DNA from: Streptomyces malachitofuscus
GTDB lineage: Bacteria; Actinomycetota; Actinomycetes; Streptomycetales; Streptomycetaceae
DNA length: 64,000 nucleotides
Assembly (NCBI RefSeq): GCF_014650055.1
Contig: NZ_BMUF01000006.1
Span: 310,001 to 374,000 of the forward strand
Direction of reading: 5' to 3'
This document shows, in pieces, positions 1-8,500 of this stretch. A program made the position numbers and the translations under genes. Position 1 is the first letter of the stretch; each line of letters opens with the position of its first letter. The notes under the pieces are model-generated. The model was given only the letters and a program-made list of their open reading frames with translations. It made no database searches and had not been told where the DNA came from.

Positions 1-1
1 T

Positions 2-394
2 CGCGCGCATGAAAGCCTGCGCCACAGACTGCTGGCCGACCTCTACGAGGGCTCCGGGGACGTGGGGGTCACCGCCTACGCCGACGCGTGGAGTCACGGG
101 CCCGACGGTACGACCCTCTTCGAGGTGCTGGCCGACGGCGCGCCGACGTACGGCCGGATCCGTGAGGCGGCGCTGCACCTGCTGGAGGCCTCAAGCCTGC
201 ACGCCCAGGAACGTGCGGAGTACCTGGTCGTCGTGCTCCGTGAGCCGCCGGCCGAGCCATGGGCCGTGGACGCCTGCGACCGCGCGTTCAGCGTGGATCT
301 GGTCTGGCGGGACGGCGACGAATGGGTCGGCCCGGCAGCGGAACGCGTGCGGCAGACGGCGCCGGACGAACACGACGCGGCAGAGCAAGGGTGA
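2..394 (+). CDS. Hypothetical protein, C-terminal part (5' end outside window)
   Basis: The frame is open from the first bases of the window to a TGA at 392-394, giving about 130 C-terminal residues with normal Streptomyces third-position bias. The visible part is soluble, rich in acidic residues and Trp, with no signal peptide, membrane segment or motif I recognise. An internal GTG at 62 is possible, but coding bias continues upstream of it, so I treat the gene as truncated by the window edge. It lies 83 bases upstream of, and in the same direction as, the chaperone-like operon starting at 478, so it could be the first visible member of that unit. Function unknown; that it is a real gene is fairly secure. 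Confidence 0.6.
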   Translation, partial: RAHESLRHRLLADLYEGSGDVGVTAYADAWSHGPDGTTLFEVLADGAPTYGRIREAALHLLEASSLHAQERAEYLVVVLREPPAEPWAVDACDRAFSVDLVWRDGDEWVGPAAERVRQTAPDEHDAAEQG

Positions 395-477
395 CCCTCG
401 GCGGTCGTGAGCGCGGAAGGCACCGGACGGCGGACTCGTGTCCGCAGGGGCTTCCCGGACGAGTGATGTGAGAGCAG

Positions 478-2175
478 ATGACGTACGAGGAACGGCCGAA
501 CTCAAGCCCGGGTCCAGACGCTTCGATGTCCCGGGCGGAGTTGGTCGAGCAGTGGCGCGAACGACGCCGCGCACGGCGTACCCGGCCGGACCAAGCCGCC
601 GGCGCGGGGACGGCGGGCCCGGACGGATTCGCCCTGCGCAGATGGCGCAGGGCCGGTGTGTTCGGTGCGGACGCGGTGCGACGCGTCGAGCGGCTCCTGC
701 GCGACCTCGTAGGCACCCCGTCCGGGACGGAAGAGGAACCGGGCTGGGCGCTGGGAACACTGCGTCAGTGCCTCGACGGAGATCCTGTCGCGCAACTGCC
801 CTCCGCCGTCCGCGCCGTCCTGGACCACCGCACGGCCGACCACGCCGCGACCGCCATGACGGTCATCCACGCGTGTGGTCTGCCGTGGCTGACGCCGCAC
901 GGTCAGACCCGGCTCGAGCACCTTCTGGGCCCCGGGCCGGCCGTGTTGTCCCGAGAGGACCGCCCTTCGGCGTCCGAGGACCTGTCCGGAGCCTTCGCCC
1001 TTCAGTACGCCCTCCGCCACGACGAACTCACGGGTCTGCCGCGCACCGTGCGGGATCGGATCCTCCCCTGGGCACCCCTCGGGACCGTCGACGACCTCGT
1101 TGACGCAGGTGCGGTCACCCGGGACGACACACCATGGGAACGGCGGTCCGACCCGTGGGAACGGAACTACCTCAAAGCCCGACTGGCCCCCGAACTGATC
1201 GACCGGGAAACCGCCGAGATGATCGGTTGGCAGGAGTACGTGCGACGCGAGCGGTTCCTCGACGGACAGGAAACGGAAAGCGAGGAGGGCGGGCTGTACG
1301 ACCTGCTCCAGCGGGCCGCCGAAGGAGACACCAGCGTCCTGAAGGAACTCGAGTACGCACTCCCGCGCACCGTCGTGCTGAGACTGCGCCACATCAGGGA
1401 CGGCGCCCTCACCGGCAACTGGGAACCGGACGTCCTCGCCGACCGTGGACTGTGGCGGCTCATGTCCGCGCTGTGGGAACCGAAGGCCGCCGTCCAGGCC
1501 CGTCGAAGCGCATTCCACGCGGTGGCCGCACTGCGCCACGCCTACGACTGCATCTGCGCGGGCGATCTGAAGAAGGCCCGTGCCCAGGTGAACAGGCTCC
1601 TGGACCACGAGGACGGGGACCCCCAGCAGTACGCCGAGGCATTGAACATGTCCGCGTACCTGGCTCTCCTGGACGAGGACCTGAACACCGCGCTCATCGC
1701 CCTCACACGTGTCGCCGCCACCCGGCAAGCGGCGGAACCGAACCTCGACCTGATCAAGCTGCGGCAGGCCACTCCGCGCAACGACCGGCCGCACCCCTCC
1801 AACCCGTATCTGGAACTCGGCCTGCCCCACCAGTCGGTGGTCTGGAAGCAGCGGTATCGCGATCTGCGGCGCGAGTTCGCCGACGACCGTGAGGAAGCGG
1901 CCCGCCTCAACCGGGCCATGCGCCGCATCCAGCAGGCCGAACAACGGGAGGACTGGTCCGACTTCTTCGTCCTGCCCCTGGACGCGGCGGTGTTCCAGCT
2001 TCCGGACGAGCCGCCCGTCACGCTCGTACCGCCGGTCGAGCCCATGCCCCGACAGACGGCCCCCCACGACCCCGACGACGCGGCGACGGTGCGACACCGT
2101 GCGGTCGCAGACCTTCTCCCCACCCTCCTCAACGCGCCTCGGCGCCCGAACCACCAGCACAGGACGAAACCGTGA
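478..2175 (+). CDS. Large helical protein with TPR-like and J-domain-like C-terminal part
   Basis: 565 residues, ATG start. The N-terminal 60 residues are Arg-rich; the body is soluble and mostly helical. Residues about 350-410 look like paired helices of TPR type (AYDCICAGDLKKARAQVNRL). From residue 442 a segment beginning NPYLELGLP and continuing WKQRYRDLRREF is patterned like a DnaJ J-domain (Y-x-x-LG-hh, then a basic helix), but the diagnostic HPD is absent; FADD stands where it would fall. The tail is Pro-rich. The stop codon overlaps the GTG of the next gene by four bases (GTGA), so the two are translationally coupled, and that gene is coupled to an Hsp70-nuclease fusion. The context makes a J-like cochaperone or adaptor role plausible; this is inference from weak similarity. 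Confidence 0.6.
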   Translation: MTYEERPNSSPGPDASMSRAELVEQWRERRRARRTRPDQAAGAGTAGPDGFALRRWRRAGVFGADAVRRVERLLRDLVGTPSGTEEEPGWALGTLRQCLDGDPVAQLPSAVRAVLDHRTADHAATAMTVIHACGLPWLTPHGQTRLEHLLGPGPAVLSREDRPSASEDLSGAFALQYALRHDELTGLPRTVRDRILPWAPLGTVDDLVDAGAVTRDDTPWERRSDPWERNYLKARLAPELIDRETAEMIGWQEYVRRERFLDGQETESEEGGLYDLLQRAAEGDTSVLKELEYALPRTVVLRLRHIRDGALTGNWEPDVLADRGLWRLMSALWEPKAAVQARRSAFHAVAALRHAYDCICAGDLKKARAQVNRLLDHEDGDPQQYAEALNMSAYLALLDEDLNTALIALTRVAATRQAAEPNLDLIKLRQATPRNDRPHPSNPYLELGLPHQSVVWKQRYRDLRREFADDREEAARLNRAMRRIQQAEQREDWSDFFVLPLDAAVFQLPDEPPVTLVPPVEPMPRQTAPHDPDDAATVRHRAVADLLPTLLNAPRRPNHQHRTKP

Positions 2176-2750
2176 GCAAGCCACAGCATTGGAGCAGGGA
2201 GCCAGACTCCCCGAAGGGTCGACGACGCGGGGAGAGGGGGCGAACGCTTGCTCCCGAACTCCTGATGTATCGGCCTGACGAGTTGCTCAACCCGGCTGAG
2301 CTGTTGAAGCGCTTCTCAGAGAGCGCCCAGCGGTTGATCGAGAGCATTCCTGACGAGGACCGACCTGGTCAGAAGGACATAGTGTCCGCCCTGCGGCAAG
2401 GTGTTCTGGAGGCCTTCAGGACCCGCGAGGAACACCTGGCACGCCTCGTTGAATGCGACCTCGAGGCACGAGGCTCCGGTAACCGGATGAGCACGCTCAA
2501 GTGGCAGGTCTCTATTCGTAAAGCCCTGTTGGGGCTGGGCGTTCGTGTCGTTGAGGACGCAGCAGAACGTGAACTTTTCGTTGTCGTCGAGGGTGATGGC
2601 GAACAATTCGAGATCGTGCGACCTGCCTACGTGGATCAAGCCACCGGCAAGCTGATCCTCGCGGGGCAGCTTCGCAGAGTGCTCGGTGTGGCGGAGCCCA
2701 CCGGTTCCGATGAAGAGACGCAGAGCGCTGGAAGCGAGGAGAAGCCGTGA
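2172..2750 (+). CDS. Small GrpE-like protein, putative nucleotide-exchange partner
   Basis: 192 residues, GTG start inside the GTGA overlap with the previous gene; its own stop overlaps the GTG of the Hsp70 fusion in the same way. A basic N-terminus is followed by a long amphipathic helical region (residues about 35-110) and a short beta-type end in which FEIVRPAYVDQATGKLILAG resembles the layout of the GrpE C-terminal beta domain (polar loop, Gly, then hydrophobic strand). GrpE is the ADP-release factor for DnaK, and a gene locked between a J-like and an Hsp70-like gene fits that job. Similarity is too weak to be certain. Third-codon positions are visibly less G/C-rich than in neighbouring genes (frequent ATT, CGT, GTT, TTG), a hint of separate origin. 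Confidence 0.45.
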   Translation: MSKPQHWSREPDSPKGRRRGERGRTLAPELLMYRPDELLNPAELLKRFSESAQRLIESIPDEDRPGQKDIVSALRQGVLEAFRTREEHLARLVECDLEARGSGNRMSTLKWQVSIRKALLGLGVRVVEDAAERELFVVVEGDGEQFEIVRPAYVDQATGKLILAGQLRRVLGVAEPTGSDEETQSAGSEEKP

Positions 2751-4792
2751 CCGCGACCGGGATCGACTTCGGGACAACCAACTCGGTCGTCGCGCAGTGG
2801 CAGGGGGACGGCGTCGAGGTTCTTCCGCTCGACGGGCACCATCTCGACGCCGACTGGCGCCGGCCCGGCTTCGACCTGCTCTTCCCGTCGGTCGTCGGGA
2901 TGAGTTCGCTCCGTAGTGGGCCCCTCTTCGGATGGGAGGCGAAGCTGCGCTCCGAGGAGGCCGCCGAGGCGTGCAAGCGCCTGCTCAAGAGCGACGAGTA
3001 CGTCACTGTGCAGGGCCGCCGCTTCGCCGCCACCACCGTGGCAGCCGGCGTCTTCACCGCCATGCAGGACGGCGCGCGACAGAATCTCACCGAGATCGAT
3101 CGGGCCGTCATCACCGTGCCCGCGAACGCCACGGGGGCCGCCCGCTACCGCACGCGCGCCGCCGCCCGCTTCGCGGGCATCGAGGTCCAGGCACTCCTCA
3201 ACGAGCCGACGGCCGCCGCGATCTCGTACGTGCATGAACTGCAGGAGGAGGCGCCGCAGATCCTCGTGTTCGACTGGGGCGGCGGAACGATCGACGTCAC
3301 GGTCCTCGACTACGAAGACGGGTTCTTCGAGGAGCGCGCCTCTCGTGGGGTGACGGAACTCGGTGGGCTGGAGATCGATCGCCGGCTGCGCAGAATGGTC
3401 CTGGAAAGGGCTCCGGCCCGGCGCGAGTGGACGGCCGCGCAGAAGCGACAGTTCCGGCTCGACGTGGAACGCAGCAAGATTCTGCTGTCGTCCCAGCAGT
3501 CCGTGCGTATCCGGACCCCGGACGACAAGGAAGTCGAAATTTTCCAGGAAGAGTTGGAAGAAGCGATCACGGATCTCGTCGACCGGGCTCTGGCACCGGT
3601 CGAGGAGTGCCTCCGGGATCTGCACATGGCCCCGCTCGACGTGGACGACGTTCTCATGATCGGGGGCACCAGCCAGATCCCCAGTGTGCGTGCGGCCGTC
3701 GCGGAAGCCCTGCAAATGGAGCCCGTGCCGACGTACCTGTGCGATCCCATGACCGCCGTGGCGCGTGGTGCTGCCATCGCCGCGGCCGTGCTGTCGAACG
3801 AGACACCTGGCGTCATCCAAGTGGCCAACAGCCATGCACTGGGGACCGTGACCAAGAAGCCGGACGGACGCCGACAGTTCAGCGAGATCATTCCCAGGAA
3901 CTCGCCGCTGCCCTGGAGCGAGCGGAAGAGCTACACGCCCACCCGTGACCACGAGCGCAAACTCACGGTCGAAATTTGGGAAGGGGACCCGGACAAGGAG
4001 CTGAGCGACTCCGACAACGTCCAGCTCACCGAATTGACCCTCATGTACCCGAAACCGCGCGTGCGGGAGGAATCCAGATTCGATCTGGAGTACACGTACG
4101 ACTCCAACGGTCTGCTGCACGTCAAGGCCACCTTGGAGCACACGGGCGAGGTCGTGGTCGACGAGGAGGTGAAGAGCTTCGGCTCCGGTGGCCCGACGCC
4201 GGAGGTACGCAAGGAACTCGACGACCTGCTCAAGGCGAATCCCGCGTCCCCACGGGCCCACACCGTCAACGGATCGGACACACCGTCCCGGCCTGTCTCG
4301 TCGTACTCCGGTACGGGCGGCCCCGGGCAGCGCGACGAAGTGCACACGGTCGTGGTCGATGGCTCCAACCTCGCCTGGATCGGCCACTCACCCGCCCGCC
4401 CCGGTCTCTACGAAGAGGATGACCGGCCGAGTTACGCCCAACTCATCGACGCTCGTGACGCACTGGCGCTCAAGTTCCCCCGAGCGGAGATCCACGTCGT
4501 CGTGGACGCCACCTTCCGGCACAAGGTCGCAGAGGTGGAGAAGGCCGCGGTGACCGCGGCTCTCAGCAAGGGCGCCATCCTTCAGCCGCCGGCCGGGACG
4601 GAGGGGAAGGGCGATGCCTTGGTCGTGGCCATCGCGGACGAAGCGGGAGCGGTCGTCGTCACCAATGACAACTACGTCGAACTACAGCACCGCTACCCAT
4701 GGTTGCGGGAGCAGGGCCGAGTTCTCGGAGCCACGCGCACCGGCGACAGGTGGGTTTTCACCTCACGGACCTGTGTACCACCGCGCGGATGA
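2747..4792 (+). CDS. Hsp70-family ATPase fused to C-terminal NYN/PIN-type nuclease domain
   Basis: 681 residues, GTG start. The N-terminal 360 residues form an Hsp70/actin ATPase: phosphate-1 loop TGIDFGTTNSVV (residues 4-15), AINEPTAAAISY-type loop (LNEPTAAAISYVHEL), phosphate-2 loop VFDWGGGTIDVTVLD (about 173-187) and adenosine loop MIGGTSQIPSV (about 302). A short beta domain like the substrate-binding part follows (about 390-480), without a full helical lid. After a linker, residues about 531-680 read as an NYN/PIN domain of the Zc3h12a type: VVVDGSNLAW, HVVVDATFRHK, GKGDALVVAIADE and VVTNDNYVEL supply the expected acidic metal-site residues. Such domains are ribonucleases. The protein is cytoplasmic. 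GTGA coupling to the two preceding genes suggests one complex in which the chaperone ATPase controls the nuclease. Architecture is clear; biological role is inference. Confidence 0.85.
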   Translation: MTATGIDFGTTNSVVAQWQGDGVEVLPLDGHHLDADWRRPGFDLLFPSVVGMSSLRSGPLFGWEAKLRSEEAAEACKRLLKSDEYVTVQGRRFAATTVAAGVFTAMQDGARQNLTEIDRAVITVPANATGAARYRTRAAARFAGIEVQALLNEPTAAAISYVHELQEEAPQILVFDWGGGTIDVTVLDYEDGFFEERASRGVTELGGLEIDRRLRRMVLERAPARREWTAAQKRQFRLDVERSKILLSSQQSVRIRTPDDKEVEIFQEELEEAITDLVDRALAPVEECLRDLHMAPLDVDDVLMIGGTSQIPSVRAAVAEALQMEPVPTYLCDPMTAVARGAAIAAAVLSNETPGVIQVANSHALGTVTKKPDGRRQFSEIIPRNSPLPWSERKSYTPTRDHERKLTVEIWEGDPDKELSDSDNVQLTELTLMYPKPRVREESRFDLEYTYDSNGLLHVKATLEHTGEVVVDEEVKSFGSGGPTPEVRKELDDLLKANPASPRAHTVNGSDTPSRPVSSYSGTGGPGQRDEVHTVVVDGSNLAWIGHSPARPGLYEEDDRPSYAQLIDARDALALKFPRAEIHVVVDATFRHKVAEVEKAAVTAALSKGAILQPPAGTEGKGDALVVAIADEAGAVVVTNDNYVELQHRYPWLREQGRVLGATRTGDRWVFTSRTCVPPRG

Positions 4793-4888
4793 ACTGAGGA
4801 CCAGCCGCACGCCTTCTGACCGGCACGCGACACAACCGGGGCCGAAACCCACCCTCAGCCTCCTCCGCAACCTCAGTAGGTTGGCGGG

Positions 4889-5521
4889 ATGAGCGATCAA
4901 CCGAATCTGGAGACAGCCTGGCGTCACCTCACGCACTGGCTGGAGGCGAACGCGCCGGTCTCGTACGCCTCGCTGCTGCCGCCCGCCCCGGAACAGACCA
5001 TCGAGGCCGCCGACGCCCGTCTCAGGCAGCACCTCGGCTTCGGGCTCCCCGCTGAGCTGGGCGCTCTCTGGCGGCTGTGCGGCGGTGTGGAGCACCAGTA
5101 CATCGAGGCCAACGAGGAGGAGGGAGAGGTCGGATCCGGGGCGTTCCTGCCCGGCGGGATCCTGCTCGGCCCGGCGGATGCGCTCAGGGCGCGGCTGCCC
5201 GAGACCGGCCGCGAAGACGCGTGGCGAGGCGCCGCCGTGGTGCCGTGGCTGACGGGCGACGAGGCGGGTCCCGAGTCCGGGCACTACGTGGGAGCGGACG
5301 GAGTCGGACGCTGGTCGCTGCCGGACAACCTGACCTGCGACAAACCGGACTTCCCGTCGATCGCCGCCTATGTCGATGCCGTGCACCGCACGCTCGTCGA
5401 AGGGCCCGCCGACGCCATGGGCCCGGACGTCCCCGGCCTGGTGTGGGAATGTCTGGTCTGGGACGACCCCGACGCTCCGCTGCTGGACGATGCGCTGGAG
5501 CACTGGCACCCCCTCCACTGA
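4889..5521 (+). CDS. SUKH-superfamily (SMI1/KNR4) protein
   Basis: 210 residues, ATG start. The pattern of an N-terminal helix, LPPAPEQTIEAADARL, then a LPAELGALWRLCGGVE segment, a central FLPGGILLGPAD-like strand and a late WSLPDNLTCDK section is that of SMI1/KNR4 proteins, members of the SUKH superfamily. SUKH proteins are soluble and many act as immunity proteins that bind and neutralise polymorphic toxin domains, especially nucleases; others are housekeeping regulators. The next gene, convergent and separated only by a terminator hairpin, encodes an exported protein with a NucA/NucB nuclease domain, so a toxin-immunity relationship is possible but not shown. It is 96 bases downstream of the Hsp70-nuclease gene and on the same strand, so it could alternatively belong to that system. 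Confidence 0.8.
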   Translation: MSDQPNLETAWRHLTHWLEANAPVSYASLLPPAPEQTIEAADARLRQHLGFGLPAELGALWRLCGGVEHQYIEANEEEGEVGSGAFLPGGILLGPADALRARLPETGREDAWRGAAVVPWLTGDEAGPESGHYVGADGVGRWSLPDNLTCDKPDFPSIAAYVDAVHRTLVEGPADAMGPDVPGLVWECLVWDDPDAPLLDDALEHWHPLH

Positions 5522-5568
5522 GCCGTGAGCCCGGGGCCCGCCTGGCCGGCGGGTCCCGGGCTCACGGC
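5522..5568. terminator. Bidirectional terminator hairpin
   Basis: Perfect 14-bp inverted repeat (5522-5535 with 5555-5568, GCCGTGAGCCCGGG and complement), extended inward by a further six pairs around a short loop. It starts at the stop of the SUKH gene and ends just before the stop of the convergent nuclease gene, so it can terminate both transcripts. Confidence 0.8.
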
Positions 5569-5575
5569 GTTGTGG

Positions 5576-8500
5576 CTACGGCTTCTTCATCTCGCAGACG
5601 AGGGTCGCCGCACCGGTGTCGCAGTCCTTGAACCACAGCCGACCGGGATCGACGGCGAACGCGTCGCCGTCGATGACCCGCATCCGGGACAGGAACTCGT
5701 TGCCGTACTTGTTCATCGCGCCCTGGTTGACGTACCCGGACATCGAGGAGCGGCCGCACTTCTCGGTGAACACCGGTGCGTCGTAACGCGTGTCGTCGAG
5801 AAGGTGTTCACTGCCGTCGTCGGCCTTCGCCGCCACGGTCTGGATGCACTCGCCGCCCCCGGCCTTGCCGGCCGGATTCAACCCGCCGGCGGTGGCGGGC
5901 AGGCCCACGGTCTCGTACGCCGAGGCGAACGGCACCTCGTCACAGTTCACCTTGTCTGGATTCGGCAGGGGAACCTGCGGACGGAACTCCGGGTGCAGGA
6001 ACGTCTTCGGATGCGGCACGAAGCCCTTGGTCGGCACGTATCCGTCGGTTCGGCTGCCGCCGTAGTAGCCGCACACCCGGGCCCGGATCTTCTTCTTGGT
6101 CCACGTGGAGTTCACACGGCCGTTGTCCGCGTCGGGACGGTAGTGCATCGGCTCGGCGATCGTCCCCAGGCCCTTGACGCCGGACTTGTTCTGGACCATC
6201 CACAGGTGAGCCGCGGCGGCCGGGTAACGGGCGGCGTCCATCTGGTACTCGGGAACGTACTGCGTCAGCACACATCCCGGGTCGCCGTAGGATTCGACCT
6301 TGTCGCAGCGCACATCGATACCGGGCGAGCGGGCGTCGCCACCGTCGACGTCGTCGTCCTTGCCCTCGATCGGTACGTACTCGCTCTCCGGGTTGAAGAT
6401 GAACCAGATCGGCAGTTCCCTGGACAGCCCGGCGTCGGTGGGACCGGCGCCGTCGGTGGAGCCGTCCCACTTGTGCGTGGCGGTACCCGTGGCCATGTGG
6501 GAGTCGACCGGGTTGCTGTCGCCTCCGCCCTTCCAGCTGAGGTCGCCGTAGAAGTCGAAGTTCTGCACATCCCTGCCGTCGGTGGCGTCTTCACAGGCGC
6601 CGCTGAAGCACATCGAGTCGATGTGGGCGATGGGATTGCCGTCGCCGAACAGTACGGACCGCTCGTCCCCGGGGAAGTCGTTGTAGACCGGGTTCATCTC
6701 GATCCACGTCTTGATCGTCCCGTCGTGCCGGTCGGTCTTGACCTGGAAAGCGATCTCGAAGGAGGCATGGTACTCCGCGATCTTGGCGCCGTGGAGGTAG
6801 TACTCCTTCTCGTAGTTCAGGTCGAAGAAGACGCAGGCTTCGTTACGGGTGATCAGCGACTTCTGCGCCTCCCCGGACAGCGTCGGCTGGCACCAGGTGC
6901 CGGTGACGATCGGATCGGGGTAGGACGGGGCCCGCATCCTGCTCCGCTCAGCCAGTGCCTTCGCAGCCTTACGGGTTCCCGCGAGCGACCGCTCGTCCTT
7001 CGGAGTGATGGTGACCGTCTCACCGCCCTTCCTCAGGGTGCGGGACGCGCTGCCCTGCTTCCAGTCCGCGATGCGCTGCGGTTCGTTGAGGTACGGGGCG
7101 GCGTCGGAGGTCAGGTCCGGCTGCGGCAGCTTGATGTCGATCTTCTGCGCGCGGTTGTAGTCCCGGTTGCCGGCGGTGAACCCGTAGTCCCTGATCGGGC
7201 CCACGTTTCCTGCCCGGTCCACGGTGCGCGTCTGCGTCACATGGTTGCCGTCGGCAGCCGGCGTCGCGGTGTAGGAGGCTTCCGGTGCCGGTGCTGCGGC
7301 CCTGGCCGTGGGCGTGGTGGTGCGCACCGACTCCCAGCCGCTGTCCTCCGCGTCGTCCTCGTACGGGTCGAAGCGGTACTGCACCTCGTACGGGGACGGG
7401 TCGCCCGTCGTGACGTCGAAGCGGCCCTCGATTCCGGCGCCGCCACCGCCCCAGTTCTCCGGGTAGGTGCTCGACGTGACGGACTCCGGTTCCTCCGGTG
7501 CCGTGGTGTCGACGACGAACTGGGTCCAGGGGGACCAGTTGAGGTTGTAGTGCGTGCCGTCGTAGGCGTTGGTGCGGAACTTGTAGGTCTTGCCGTCCTG
7601 GAGCTGTCCGGCCGGCACAGTGACGGAGGCGGGCTTCCCCGAGTCCACCGAGCCCGACACGATCAGGCCCTCACCCGCCGGGGTGCTGATGGGAGTGTTG
7701 GTGGCGGCGTCGTAGACCTGGAAGGTGGCGGTGACCTTGTCGCCGTCGGCGTCGGTGAAGGTGTCCCGCAGGGTCGGCGTGGTGGTGTTGACGGCCCAGA
7801 CGCCCGCGTACTGCCGGAACGGCGCGCCGGCCTGCCGGTTCGTGCCGTCCGAGGGGCGGTAGTTGTAGGTGACGGACAGCTTGGGCTGATTCGTCGTGGC
7901 GTTGGCGGAGTTGACCCGCTTCCACTGCTTGACGTCGTCGGTGGCCGCGCGCAGACCCATGTGCCCGCGGGAGGTCTTGGCGGACGCCCAGGTCTGGACG
8001 AGGGCGTCGACATCGGCGTTGATCCAGCCGTCGGCGCCGCAGGACGGGTTGCCCTTGGTCTCGGTGGAGGAGTGGTACTGCTGGTTCCAGGCGGGCTGGC
8101 TGGTCCAGCGCGAGGCGGTGGACGGGGCGCCCGTGTCCCACACGGTCCAGCTCTGCGCCGTGCAGTCGGTGTTGCCGGAGTGGAAGTTGTACAGCGACAG
8201 GTTGGTGTCGACGATCAGCGCGTCGGCGATCGCCGAGGTATTCCAGGTGATGAAGGAACGGGCCGTGCGGAAGGTGCCGTCGGCGTTCTTGGTGCCGGGG
8301 TTGCCGAGGTCGAGTTCGGTGTCGGCCGACCAGTCGACGGTCTCGCCCTGCTGGACGTAGGTGTCGAAGGTGTTCGCCAGTGCCGAGGTCGAGGGGTCGA
8401 CAGTGACCGGGTAGACGGTCTCCGGGTTGGCGAGGAACGCCGCGTCCGGGGTGATGACGAGGTCGATCAGGCCGTTGCCCCTGTCGACGACCTTCATGCC

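Noticed and set aside
2747..4792. Reading the Hsp70 fusion as a normal DnaK
   Set aside because: The substrate-binding lid and the DnaK C-terminal tail are missing and a nuclease domain occupies the end; the linker and partner genes also differ from the dnaK operon.
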